Source of the DNA: Paralichthys olivaceus | Taxonomy: Eukaryota; Chordata; Actinopteri; Pleuronectiformes; Paralichthyidae | DNA length: 64,000 nucleotides | Direction of reading: 5' to 3' | NCBI RefSeq assembly: GCF_024713975.1 | Contig: NC_091093.1 | Span: 3,906,001-3,970,000 of the forward strand | Shown here: positions 28,001 to 39,400 of the stretch, piece after piece | How positions within the stretch are numbered: position 1 is the first letter of the stretch | Layout: each line of letters opens with the position of its first letter | The notes under the pieces: generated by a model | Told to the model about the DNA's origin: nothing | Databases searched by the model: none | The model's input: only the letters and a program-made list of their open reading frames with translations | Translations under genes and position numbers: made by a program

Positions 28001-30905
28001 TACCAGCAGGCAACAAGAAAAAGTTAAAGGTTTTCACCTAGATTAAAAGTTCCAAACGCAAACTTTCTGTCATTATGGCACTTCACTTTGAACAAAGCCT
28101 GTGCCAGGTTGTCCCTGAGCCAACAGACTCGTGATGGCGAGGCTCTCGGAAAGACCAGACATAATCCAGTACATTTCATTCTGCTCTGGTCGACTCTTTT
28201 CTCCTTGTTTTTCTTCCAGGAGCCAGAGGAGAGGGCACACTGTGTGGCCTAACACAAGACTGAAGGGACTGTCGGAAGATCTAGAGTCTGCAAATTCCTG
28301 GTTGCTTTCTCCCTTCATTATCTATACAAGACAATGTTGGTACTGTAGCTTTATTATTAATGCTGTGGTCTGACCACTGAAGGATGGTCCTGCAATGAGC
28401 AATACAGAGCCAATTGGTCGTTTTTCAACACCAGCACTTAAGCTGCCATTCTTCACTGATAATGACTGTCGGGGGAACGTCATCGGAAGTAACAGTATTT
28501 CCTGTCAGCCTAAAACTGTCGAACATATTTTCCTTTAATGTGCTTGTTGGAAATACTACTACTTGAATTAAAAGAGTAATATATTTAAACAATAAGGCAG
28601 AATGATGCAGCAAATGTTATGGTTGTTTAACAGGACATCCAGACAAAGAAACACACACTTCTTGTTAATGTACCAGAACACGGGGCGTTTAAAAACACAC
28701 AAACAAACACATGTAGCAACATGATGATGACAGCACTGCGAAACTCCCCCCCACTGGCTTCCTTATTTGCTAATGAAACTATTTCTAAACCGAGGGACCT
28801 GTCTGGTACATGTCAGCCAGTGGCTCTAACAAAAGTATTAACACTGATGTCTTGTAAAATGCCTCAATCTTTCTGAATACAATGGTGATGTATGCAGGGC
28901 AGATTGATCCAGATCATGTATGTGACCTGTTGCAAACAAAACATACTAACTGACAATTTTTGTATTTTTTTAAATTGTATTCTACAATATATAACTTGCT
29001 CTGTATAGAATTTATGTTGTTTATCTATACGCCACTTCAAGACTGAAATAAGTTAATTTGAAAATAAAATTATATAAACCATTTCAATTTATATATAAGT
29101 AATTATTATGGATCATCACGAGATGTGGTTCAGACATTCATAGCAGCTAGAATCCTACTGACTGGTGTGGTTGTATCAGTCAGTATACATTGACAACAAA
29201 GGCTTTTTATTCTATTTAGCGTCACTATAGGTTTGACTTTAAGCATTAGCTATTGGGTGGCCTGCCATGAAATTTGATACAGACATTCATGTCCCTCTCA
29301 GGATAAAGTCTTATACCTCAGTGAGATTTTCATCCAGAGCCATCATGAGGTTGATCTTATTATCGGTTATCTTTGGTTTACGGCCAAATGCAAAACTAAT
29401 GACTTCTAAACAGCCTTAGCTTTCCTTAAAGGGTGGAGCCTCACTGCCTCTTCCACTGCTGTCAACATCCACTAATGTTGTCCACCTCTTTTATCACTTG
29501 TTCAATTCTTAGTTTTGTCTTCCAGTCAACTTTTGCTAAACGGGTTGTAGATCTGCCTGATTCCTTCGGCACATCTGCCACATCTTTTTAGCACTTAGAG
29601 TTTTAGCTTGTAAAACTGTCACATGGTCACAAATCACTGTCCCAATGCCAGTGCCTGGAACATGACTGCGCCACATGACACTCAAAACTATTACAAACAT
29701 TAAATGTCCTTCCCTGAGATTAATTAGAAAAATGAATGATGACGCACAGTAAATTACTTCCTCTTATTTAATTGGATATTGGCATTTTTGTAGTTGTGCA
29801 TATCTAATAATCATTTAAATAACACTGGGCATGTGGATACTGATTTGATTTGGCCGTGACTAAGGCGTTAACGTTTTGAAGCATTCTGCTCAGCCCTATT
29901 TGTTACACTGGTAACAGGGTACTCCCCTGTCTGCACCCGCTGTGGGTTGGGTAGGGTGAAGAGCAAAGGAAGGCGTTTTTGTGGTTCCATCTTCCGGTAA
30001 CTTGACACAACACTGTGGTTTTGGTCTCCCCCCCAACACTTGTTGTCCTCTCTGTTTTGCACCAGTCTCTAGACAGGCTGCCAATGAGCTTTTAAAAAAA
30101 AAAAAAAAAAAAGAAGGAGAAAAAGCCCCAGTTTTCTATCAAGGCTCTGACTGCTGAATGTTAAAAGGACCAAAGGAAGAGAGAAAGTGAGATGGGGATC
30201 TGTCTGAGAACACAGTGAGCAGCAGCTCTTACATAAGGACAGTAAAACTTAACACCCACAAACGTTTCCATGATCCATCACCCAGCACAGGGCCTTGACT
30301 CACCAAATGAAAACCACCAAGAATCCCCCCCTTTTCAACACACACACACACACACACTTTAGTCCAAACAAAGCTCCTCTCCGAACAAACTACCAAATGC
30401 GCCATGGAGATTTAACTCCAGACTGTTGAAGCGCCTGTTTATGTTACAGACACACACATGATCACACTTGACCGCTGGAATCACTCTCATTTTATTGTGA
30501 TTCATCAACCACTCCACGTGATCAGCTCACACTCGCCTTTGAGCCACTTTATTAGACGTGCCTAATTTCGCCATGTTTTCCCGGAGTGGGGAGAAGAGGC
30601 TGTAGCGCGGTTCTTCGGGGTCCGTGTGTCCACGGTGAATCACTGTGAACCGTTACCAGGGCTACGTCGCACACATGTACAGATGGTTGTTGTCTCGGCG
30701 TCGTCCATTCATCCAGGGCTCGGCCGCCCGGACGATCCCCGGACCGCTGACCACAAAGAGGGGCGGCGCTGCTCCGCACCGACAGCCCCAACGTGTGAAA
30801 ACCCCGCGCACAACAACAGAAAAGCGGACGGCAGCTTACCCAGAAGATGAAGTTCAAGAAGAAGAGCAGGTACTTGATACATTTGGTGCAGCCTTCGACT
30901 CCCAT
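8225..30905 (-). CDS. cd81: CD81 tetraspanin, complete, eight coding exons
   Basis: CD81 is a four-pass plasma-membrane protein that organises tetraspanin microdomains and partners such as CD19-type receptors, EWI proteins and integrins. Coding exons, minus strand: 30840-30905, 22817-22931, 14973-15070, 13818-13892, 12388-12507, 10933-11031, 9029-9112 and 8225-8287. All have GT-AG borders and join in frame (720 nt, 239 aa; human CD81 has 236). The start [15 protein letters not shown] is the family's invariant N terminus. Exon 3 carries [11 protein letters not shown] and [14 protein letters not shown]. The large extracellular loop (about 115-203) has the CCG motif and four cysteines (161, 162, 184, 193). 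Asn18 and Glu222, the CD81 cholesterol-pocket pair, are kept. Membrane-proximal cysteines (6, 9 and the CC near the C terminus) are likely palmitoylated. The C terminus is ...NSPVY. Whether this is the fish a or b copy cannot be told here. Confidence 0.96.
9915..10085 (+). repeat. Dispersed fish repeat in cd81 intron 6
   Basis: 'acagattgacattgtgggaa', 'gatgagaagattgatacca' and 'ttagcttagcttaacataaa' with 'gacaggaagcagtttggctc' match a common teleost repeat. A minus-strand copy lies at about 24040-24215 and a fragment at about 7490-7575. It lies between cd81 exons 6 and 7. Confidence 0.65.
12964..13000. repeat. (TA)n microsatellite
   Basis: An uninterrupted TA dinucleotide run in cd81 intron 4. 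Confidence 0.95.
14056..14073 (+). promoter_or_regulatory. Candidate CTCF-like motif in cd81 intron 3
   Basis: 'CCACTAGATGTCGC' fits 13 of 14 positions of the CTCF core. The same string is also frequent in dispersed vertebrate repeats, so binding is uncertain. Confidence 0.3.
15071..22816 (-). other. cd81: cd81 intron 2, no further gene seen
   Basis: This intron of about 7.7 kb has no exon-like reading frame with family resemblance. It includes a strongly purine-biased tract at about 19150-19480 with G-quadruplex-type runs (see findings). The rest is unremarkable AT-rich intron. Confidence 0.6.
19150..19480 (+). other. Polypurine tract with G-quadruplex motifs
   Basis: On the plus strand the sequence is overwhelmingly A and G. 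'ggggggaggggatgggaggg' (around 19231-19250) and 'ggtggggccggggctggggg' (around 19440-19460) each provide four close G runs. It lies within cd81 intron 2, where the transcribed strand makes the RNA pyrimidine-rich. Confidence 0.6.
24040..24215 (-). repeat. Dispersed fish repeat, reverse copy
   Basis: 'acgctaagccaagctaatag' and 'acctctcatctaatccttag' are the reverse complement of the family seen at 9915-10085 (reading 'ctattagcttggcttagcgt' and 'gattagatgagagg'). Confidence 0.6.
29215..29400 (+). repeat. Dispersed fish repeat in cd81 intron 1
   Basis: 'ggcctgccatgaaatttgat', 'acagacattcatgtccctct' and 'gagccatcatgaggttgatc' recall a widespread non-coding teleost repeat. Identification by memory only. 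Confidence 0.5.
30094..30112 (+). repeat. Poly(A) run
   Basis: A 19-base A homopolymer in cd81 intron 1, with no retrogene body visible next to it. Confidence 0.9.
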
Positions 30906-31165
30906 GGTTATTTCAGACAGACACACTGGGCGCAGAGTTGACTAGACGGTGCAGCGAGGGGCTCCGCGAAGGGTACTGGGCTGAGTCTCAACCGGGGATC
31001 CTGAGTCTGGCTCCAAGACCGAGGCAACACCCAGCTCCTCCCCCCCGCCCTCACAGCCCCTGCTCCCCGCCAGCCTCCACTCAGTGCGACCGTGTCTGAG
31101 TGACAAGCAGCGGGCCAATCGGAGCCGCGGGGCCGCCCACGCGTCTCTCCCGATTGGGGGAAGTG
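30540..31165 (-). promoter_or_regulatory. cd81: CpG-island promoter and 5' UTR of cd81
   Basis: CpG density rises sharply around cd81 exon 1. Upstream of the ATG (30905) on the minus strand are GC-rich sequence and CCAAT boxes ('gggccaatcggag' near 31111 and an inverted copy near 31152). There is no clear TATA box, as usual for a CpG-island gene. The exact start site cannot be read from sequence. Confidence 0.7.
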
Positions 31166-31724
31166 TTCCTGTTGTGTCCCTGTGGTCTGTCCATGGATAC
31201 AAGACGAGCTGAGCTAATGTCTCTTTATATACAGTCTACTGTGGCTAACGTAGCACTGAGACTACATCCAGCTGCTCTGGGTAACAACGCCGCGGGACAC
31301 GCAGTCTGACATAAATGCACCAGATTCACCACACACCAAGGTTACTATAGTTTTTTGGTTTTTTTTTAAATAGTTTTTCCAGGTATTAAGAGAAAGTGAC
31401 TTGTAGAAGCTGAAAAAGAATGAAACAATGTGTGACACCCCATATGGTTTATCAAGTCCTTTAATTTCCTTCTTTAACCATCACCTGCAGGACAGGCAGG
31501 AATCCAGGGAGAAAACGAAACGACAACGAAGCTGAATTTATCTGCAATTCAGTTTAGTTTTAGTTCGTTTTGCATTGTTCATTGTAGTTTTTATTTTGTT
31601 TTTGGTTTTTTGTTATTGTCGTTTTTATTTTTATTTCAGTTAACTAATTTTTCCATTGCTAGTTTTAGTTAACTATAATAACCCTGCCACATACTCATGC
31701 AATCAGTTTTAATTTTTAACATTC

Positions 31725-32287
31725 AAGGGATAGTTCACAGAAAACTGAAAATTCACTCATAATCTTCTCTACGCCGAAGTGTGTGAGTTTCAGGAGTAAA
31801 CAGCTTTGCAGCCAAATCCAATACAATCTAAGTGAATGGTGACCACGTCTTCACATGTGTAAAAAACAACTGAAAAAACATAATAGGCCTCCATACTGCT
31901 CCTGTTGTGTCATCCAAGTGCTCATAAGCCCCGACATTCAGATTTGACTGGAAACTCTATCAGTTACAACATGTTTTCAGCCTAAATATGATCCATGTGC
32001 GAACAGAGAATATCAGAGGACATTAAGGCTAAATTGAATGCTGGGCTAACAGATATTTGGATGACACCACAAGAGCAGTATGGAGGCATGTTTTGTTTTC
32101 TTCTGTTGTTTTCTATGTTTAAAGAAGTGCCACCATTTACTTCAATTGTATTGGATTCTACTGCAATGCTGTTTACCCCTGAAACTCCAAAAGTGTTTGG
32201 TGGACTCAAACACTTCACCCACCCCTCCATCGGCAATGTGGTGAGTATAATGAGTGAATTTGAATTTTTCTGTGAATTATCCCTTTA
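31725..32287. mobile_element. Foldback MITE with long internal palindrome
   Basis: The ends 'aagggatagttcacag' and 'ctgtgaattatccctt' are inverted repeats. The inverted symmetry continues far inside: 'gaaaattcactcat' pairs with 'atgagtgaatttgaattt', and 'gtttcaggagtaaacagc' pairs with 'gctgtttacccctgaaac'. It looks like two half elements head to head. No transposase is encoded. A short relative is at 6043-6265. Confidence 0.8.
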
Positions 32288-32455
32288 ACCATCCCAACTA
32301 AATGCCTAACCCTAACCTAAACCTAATTCTAAACCTTACACTAAAACCAAGTCTTAAGCCTCAAACAGCCAATGATTGTATTGAACCAAAATTGGCCCTT
32401 ATAACTATGGCTAGACATGTGCATGCACACACACACGCACACACACTCAAACGGA
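32282..32455 (+). repeat. Dispersed intron/spacer repeat rich in TAACCC units
   Basis: 'aaatgcctaaccctaaccta', 'accaagtcttaagcctcaaa' and a (CA)n tail match the copy at 52285-52530 ('aaatgcctaaccctacccta', 'accaagtcttaaccctcaaa'). The telomere-like units are part of this repeat rather than a telomere remnant. Confidence 0.75.
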
Positions 32456-33539
32456 ATCTGGTCTTGGTTCAACTATCAGAGTGAAACTGTGATGTTCTAT
32501 CTCTGAGTGAATGCTGCAGCTCTACTCACACACTGATAATTTGCCAAAAATCACAAATTGGTTATTCATATATTATTAATTAATATGGTTATGCAAAATA
32601 GATTACGTTCATGTTATTACCAGACATATTTTCATGAATGTGGACAGATGGTTTGATAGACTATTTACAGATGGTAAGAGTATGAAATATTTATTATGTT
32701 GTCTGGTTCGAAATAAATGTCCAAGGGATGGCGCAATTTCGCTAGTGTAGAGATCATCAGCATCACTGTGATAATGAAGATTAAACCAAGTGACCAGTTA
32801 AGGACATTGAGAATAGGTTCAAGCTGCCTCCCCAGCAGACTGCAGCATAAAAGATAGCAGCAGCACCCACCAACTGATAGAACATGAGCAGAACATAGCA
32901 TAGAACTGGAATTGCTTGTCCAGTTACCTAGGTACAGTTGGACAACTTCCCCTGATTTATTTTAGCTGTTTCCCTGTGAGGTTTCCTTCCAAATTAACTA
33001 AAAAAATCACAAATTCCTCCTTTCCTCTTTAAAGTAGCCCCTTCTCAGGAGATAGTCCACTTTTAATCTCAGAATAAATGTAATATATCAAGATAGTAAT
33101 CTAATACCATTACAATGTTGTATATTCCAGCAGCAGTTTTGTTTCTGTGTCAGTTTCGTTTAGTGTCTCTGTATAATGAAAACAACTGGATTCAGATGCT
33201 GTGATATCTTCTTTATTCTGTGCACTGTGGGTACATGCTCTGTTCTGTAGGTATGGCACACCATCTGGTGTCTCCAGCCTCAAACAGCCCTAGAGAGGTT
33301 AAGATCCAACTTTTCATCCAATACTTAGGTAAACTCTTCTGGTGACAGGAAAATGTATAAAGAAAATGACATCCCTTTTGCAGTTTGCAAGAATGTGATG
33401 CTTCATTCTTTTGCTTAAGAACAGCAATTAAAAAAGCCAGTGTGAATATGCAACTGCTGAGTATGTACAATATTCTATTATTACAGTCAGTGGAGAAGAA
33501 GTCTCTAGAGGAGAGGAGCAGGTACAGATATAATATTTA

Positions 33540-33947
33540 TTAGCCATCTCTATTTTCTGAGACGGCTCAGGTCCTTCAGCATAGACAGGACGATGCTGCG
33601 GATGTTCTATGAGTCTGTTGTGTCCAGTGCCATCATGTTTGCTGTTGTCTGCTGGGGCAGCAGCTTGAAGAAGAAGGACAATGACAAACTGTAAATTACA
33701 AAGATTAATAATGTATACTGTGTATACTTTAACGTTAACCTACACTCATGCGCAAATGTAAATCTATACATACGCGGTCTTTATTTCTACATATGTATAT
33801 CTTTTATTACTTTTAGCCTTACTTGATTTTTATATTACTATGTTTATACCTGCTTTTGCTCTTTCTCCTCTTTCTCAGGGGCTCTGTAACATTTGAATTT
33901 CCCTACAGGGATCAATAAAAGTACTTCTGATTCTGATTCTGATTTAA
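33540..33947 (+). mobile_element. L2-like LINE, 3' fragment
   Basis: The plus strand encodes the end of a non-LTR reverse transcriptase ORF (FLRRLRSFSIDRTMLRMFYE then SVVSSAIMFAVVCWGSSL), soon interrupted by a stop. After it come a non-coding tail with 'ccctacagggatcaataaaa' and a short tandem end (tctgat)n. It is a 5'-truncated copy typical of target-primed insertion. The related minus-strand copy is at 60818-61417. Confidence 0.75.
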
Positions 33948-34899
33948 TACCCCAGCCAGAGACATTGTCTTTATGTAATCAGCATTTTCAGACACCATAA
34001 TTTATGTACTTTGTGTCACTTCTTACATATTGCAGATAAGTGGATTTGACTGTGTGGAGCTCCCTATTTAACATTATGACTGCAGTTGTTAAAAAATATC
34101 AAGTCTCTCTCTGACTGCTTGTCTCTACTGACTGGCCTTTGTGATATTTTGATTATTTGTTAAGAGTAATTGCCTATTCCTTACCTCTCACTGTTTAACA
34201 GGGAGGTCACAGGTCACTGGGGTTTGTGCATTGAATAGTGCTGTAGTTAGCTTTTCAGAGATATTGCTTAACAGAACAATACAAGTCATTGTCAGATCTT
34301 CATCACTTCATTTCCATATTCTCCTCATCGGAGAGTCACAGGGAGTAATGAGTGGCAGCTCACCTGGCCATGGGTCCATACTCCATGATCTCCACGTCAC
34401 AGATGTCAGCTCAATCACCAGCTTTGATATCATATCACTCCATGTGTCAGATGGTGGTACTGTAATCACCTCATTAATTAATTAAGCTGTGACTATATTC
34501 TATTACATCAGTTAATTACTGCATTACTTGTAAACATTTTTACAAACAACCCTCCATCATATCTGAGGTGCACAATGCTGACTTGATTTGTAAAGACAAA
34601 CACATCATCACATAATTTATTCTTGGCTGCTCTTCAGTCCTATGCACCTTGACATAGATGGTTGTGCAACTTGTTCCTCCTCTCATGCAGAGATGCAATT
34701 AAAGAATTAAAGTCGACTGATTGGTTCCTGGCAGAAAGCCTGATAATAATAATATGTTTAAATATATAAACCTTTTTTAAATAGCACTGTTCAAACAATA
34801 CAAAATACAAAAAAACATTGAAAATCAAAGACAAATACAATTATATATCAACATGGGTGAACTAAAAACAATTAAGTAATTTTTAAGAATTTTTAAAAA

Positions 34900-35400
34900 C
34901 AGACAGTCATTTTTCAAGTCTTAGTTCAGATAAACTTTTCCAGAGGGATGGGCCCTGTCACCTTTGTTCTTCAGTCTTGACTAAAGAATATTTAACATGG
35001 GCCTTATCAGAAGATCTCAGGCTATGGTGAGTGGCTGATCTCAGGCTGGTGACCTGATTCAGAAGCTCAACCAAGTAGCTTTGTGCCAAACTATGTAGTG
35101 CCTTTGGTTGACCAAAGTGCTTTGCAAAGTAAAAGGTACAACCAGTAAACAGCAATACATAACATATCAAAATACTAAGATAAGATAAGATAAAATAAAT
35201 CAAAATCTGTTGGGATAAAAAGAAGGCCAAAGAGAAGAGATGTGTCTTTAACACACAGGAGAGATATGATCCTGCTTATGGGATGTGGTTAAGAGTCTGG
35301 CAGATGAGTTTTAAGACCCTGAAGCGTGACCATGGCGTACCTGTACTATGACCTGTGCCCATCCATTGCACTTATACTCAAATATCCCAGGATGGAATAG
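34900..35400 (-). repeat. Possible dispersed repeat
   Basis: In reverse, 'caaagcactttggtcaacca' and the following AT-rich sequence resemble a common teleost repeat ending in 'tataaataaa'. The match is partial and from memory. Confidence 0.35.
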
Positions 35401-35689
35401 GTGCCACCTCTTGCCATGTGTTTATGCCCGGAGCAAACCAATGTTCAGTGCTGAGCTTTTCTATACTGTCAAACCCTCCACTGCTGGAAAATCAAGTAAA
35501 ATCAATACAGATTTTTTAAAAACATAGAGAGAAACAAGAAACCAGAGTTCATCCTGACATATTTTTAAATGTTCAGAGACAAAGGAAGTGATATTATAAG
35601 CACTGAAGTAGCATGACATTTCCAGATTTGCCTTCAGCTATAAAATCATTGCGGCTGCTGATTGTTATATCTGCAAACCAAACTAACAT

Positions 35690-36430
35690 TACACCCAGAA
35701 AGGAATCCCAGTCGCTGTGTAGGGCGCAGCTCCACATGAACGGGACGCGGCCCTGCTCGGTTGTAGGCGTCACTCTGTGTGAATAGAACGAACGCAGCCG
35801 CAGCGTGTCTGGCTCCTGTCTCCGTCATATCTCGGGGGTCCCTGCGCCGCGGCTCTCCCTCCTCCTCCTCCTCCTCCACCACCTCCTCCTCCGGGCTGTG
35901 GCAAAACAACTGCGGAACAAGTGACTTCGTATGGTCCGACTGTTTTCCTCACAGGGGAAAGTAACAAGGAGAACATGCCTGCCGTCTCTAAAGGGGACGG
36001 GATGCGTGGCCTGGCCGTGTTCATCTCTGACATCAGGAACTGTGAGTTTGTTGATCCCACTCATAAGCCTCTTGGCTCGGCTAGTGACAAGTTAGCTCGC
36101 CGCCCCAACGTCAAGGCGGCGCTGGTAAACCCGGCATGTTGTTTCCAGAACATGTCGAGGAGTGTGTTGGTTTCCCCTCCTCGCATTTCGCACTGCTTTG
36201 CAAACCGAACCGGGTCCGAACAGCACGAGACAGCCGCTCAGCTAGTTAGCACACACTAACGTTAGTTAGTTAGCTGTTAGCATCAAGCAGCTAACGAAGG
36301 GCGTGGACCGCAGACTGAGATAACGACTAACTGGCGTTTGTGTTCGTCCGCAGCCTTTCGGCTCCGCGCAGCCACGTTACAGCTTCATGTTGTGTCCCAC
36401 CAGCGAAGTGTGGGCTCCGCGCTGACCCCC
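35690..36430 (+). promoter_or_regulatory. ap2a2: CpG-island promoter, 5' UTR and first-intron start of ap2a2
   Basis: CpG-rich DNA surrounds the ap2a2 start codon. The 5' UTR includes a (CTC)n tract at about 35858-35890. No TATA box is evident. A short upstream ATG at 35931 is out of frame with, and overlaps, the main start at 35975, which has the better context (A at -3). A good 3' splice-site-like 'gttttcctcacag' ends at 35954, so a 5' UTR intron is possible. Confidence 0.65.
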
Positions 36431-39400
36431 ATCTCCCGCTTGTTTGTTGAGTCTTAGTGCGGGAGGTTTGAGGGAACGTCTGGAGGACACATTATCAACA
36501 CCAAGTGTCCCGCAGAGACCTGCACCTGAGAAGATCTATACACATGAACACACAGATCACACGTGTTTAAATGTATTGATCTGTGTTGGTCAACATGTGG
36601 CCTGTCATTCCCCTCTTCTCCGTCAGCTTGTATGTTCCTTACATGTGTACATACAAGTGATCTGATAAACGTACTGCCTCGATCAGTCATTTTAAATTCA
36701 CTGACAATAATAATAAAATAATTTGACATACACTAACTAAAGGGAATTTGACTTACACATAGCTCAATTATGATTTAGTAATTACTTGTTGTAATAGCTA
36801 ATACCATTAATTGCATAATTATTATGTAAATGTTTTATGAGATTATGAGAAAACTGACTATTTGCACGTATGACCCATTTATCATATAATGCACATGTTT
36901 GAAAAGTGTTCATAACTTGATATAACAGACAATACACAGAGAAGACTCAGTCTGGTTAAGACTGCTTTTATTACTAATGCTGTCTGAGGTGGCCGTTGGG
37001 CTGGGTGATTCAACAATATCATTTTAATCAATAGCAATATAACAAAAGTCCAACATCCTTCTGATGCTTATGAATCATGCAAGCACAGTGAGGAGGTAGA
37101 GCACATAATTGATCCATGTCAGATTTATTTTTTTTCAAATGGACGAAGGGACTTGAACAGCTCCACCAATTCTGCTTACAGCTTTCATTTGGGGTATTTC
37201 GCCATCTCTTCAGGCTCTCAATACATTGACTAAGTTTACAAATTCTGTTTAGTTTACCCAGTCTGAGTTTACACATCTGACTGATGACACTGTTAAGCTG
37301 CTTTCAGACATGACTTTAACTCCACAGACTGCAGTTTCCGCAGACTTTCTGTGCCTGGCCTCCTAGTTTAATGTCCGTTGAAATCAAAGAGAAGTGGATG
37401 TGTGAACAAGCATCATGTAAATCTTTTCACTGTCACTTGTTGTCAACAGTGGTGGAGAAAGTACTTCAACATTTTACTTAAATAAAACTACGATTCACGT
37501 GACTAAAAAATATAAGAGTTTTCTACTTGAATAAAATACCTTCCTAGTGTAACATATTTCCAACTTCAAAGTCTACTACATTATTGTCCACCGTGTATTT
37601 GGTTTATTAGTCTAGACTGTCATATTAATAAGGAATGCTGCAGATTATGCTACGGAAAACAATTGCATTGAAATATTGATTCGTGGCTGAGTCTTGGCAG
37701 TGGCCTTTAAGAATTAATCTTTGGTGAGGGTTAGAATTAGAGTTACCCTAACCCCCCTTTATTCACCAGTGATGCTGCTGCTGCTGCTGCTGCTGCTACT
37801 ACAGATTTGCTTTTCTCCTGTGGATTAGATCAGTGAACCAATTGCCCTTTGTTTCAGAGATAAACAAAGTGAACATGTAACACGACAAAATGTATTTGAG
37901 TAGAAAGTACAGATATTTGCTGATGTATGTAGTTGAGTAAAAATATAGCACATCCCTCCATTTGTTGTTAATCCAATAGAGCAAGTGTTGGTTGTGTTTA
38001 AACGATAGAATTGCAGCTTTAGTATGTATCCAACAAATCTGCAGCAATGTGATGCTGTTGTGTCAACACATAAAACCTGTTAAATCCTGCTGGGAAGATT
38101 TGAGGCTGTTCTTGGGGAAGTGATCTGCGATGATGTCCCTAGGTCCAGTGTGTAAGATTTAAGTAAAAAGGATCTTTTTGCAGAAATGTAATAAAAAATA
38201 ATTTTTGATGTATTCACTACGGTGTAATAATCTAAATTGTTCGAATTGTTGTTTTCTTTACCCTAGGTAAAAGTAAGGAGGCTGAGATAAAGAGGATAAA
38301 CAAAGAACTGGCCAATATCCGCTCCAAATTTAAAGGTAGGTGAACAATTCTCAGAAATCAGGCTCAACTTACAGAATTTGGCACAAAGGGCCATGAGTTG
38401 TTGTTCTCATTCTATCCAAAGTCTGATTCATAGCACCTGATTGAAATAAAATCCTTGGCCCTCCATGAAACAAGTTCCTCTGACTCTGTTTACTGCTGCT
38501 GATTCACTAACTCATATGTGACCCTGTCTTGACTTTGACCCTTTTCAGTTTATTCAGCTTTGTTTAAATGACTGTTGCCACGACTGCACTGTCCACAAGT
38601 CCACACATCTCTTTGTGAACATATCTGTTTGAACATCCTGTTGGTGTTGTTTCTCCTGCCACCTGTCCCATGCTGCCTATAATTAGTTTGCTCTAGAATG
38701 AAGCTGGCTCCACTGCTTATAGTGCCCAGCGTTCTGGCCTCTGTTGTTTCTACCATATTCCCTATGTGCTCTCCTTCTTCTTTATTATGCCAGAGAAGTT
38801 TTTCATTTACGATGATTAGGTTTTCAATGTGCTTGTCTTTTAAAATCTTAAAAAAATGTCACACCCACATACATCTCTCATGTGACATCTGAAAAGAGTG
38901 GTACATTGTCAGAAGTCATTATAAATGCTTAGAAGCTACCAACGCAACATTTCTGTGGACATCAGGACACAACAGTGAAATAAATAAATAAATAGAAAAC
39001 TCTAATGCTAAGGAAATAGAAGGCAAAATCACAACCATGGCCAAGTCTCTCCAGGATTTAGCCTATATGGGATCCCATGATTTAGCACAAATGTGACCAA
39101 TTACTGCAGTATTTGTCACATCAGTTTTCCAGCAAATACAAAATCCATACTCTCTTTTCTAGTCAAAGTCAAAACACAGTAGAAAGGAAGCTTTATTCTC
39201 TGTAAACATCCTTTAAATATTTAACGAACTGCACAGTCAACTAATGTCCACTACATTAGTTTACTGTGCAGTTTGGTGAACTTTGTTTCGCAGCTGCTTG
39301 TCCTCTTTCCCTGCGTTTTGTTTCTGTGCTGCAGGATATAACGTTTTGATAACAGACTCTTGTCTGGAAATAACCCCACTGCAAATCTGTGATGTTTCTG

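Larger units (their letters stand above)
22932..30839 (-). other. cd81: cd81 intron 1, no further gene seen
   Basis: This intron of about 7.9 kb contains an AT-rich (TA)n stretch (about 23583-23640), a minus-strand dispersed repeat (about 24040-24215), a dispersed repeat at about 29215-29400, a poly(A) run (30094-30112) and a (CA)n tract (about 30340-30357). A G+C-richer block at about 27100-27430 has no coding signature and could be regulatory, but the sequence does not show this. Confidence 0.55.
31166..35690. other. Intergenic spacer between head-to-head cd81 and ap2a2
   Basis: No gene is seen. The spacer contains a foldback MITE (31725-32287), a C-rich dispersed repeat with TAACCC units (32282-32455), an L2-like LINE 3' end (33540-33947) and a repeat-like region at about 34900-35400. 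The remainder has no recognised content. Confidence 0.6.

Noticed and set aside
32300-32350. Telomere-like CCCTAACC units as an interstitial telomere
   Set aside because: The units are degenerate and belong to a dispersed repeat that recurs at 52285-52530 in ap2a2 intron 22.
35770-36060. Minus-strand open frame with poly-Gly and poly-Arg runs over the ap2a2 5' UTR
   Set aside because: It is the shadow of the (CTC)n leader and exon 1 of ap2a2 and matches no protein family.
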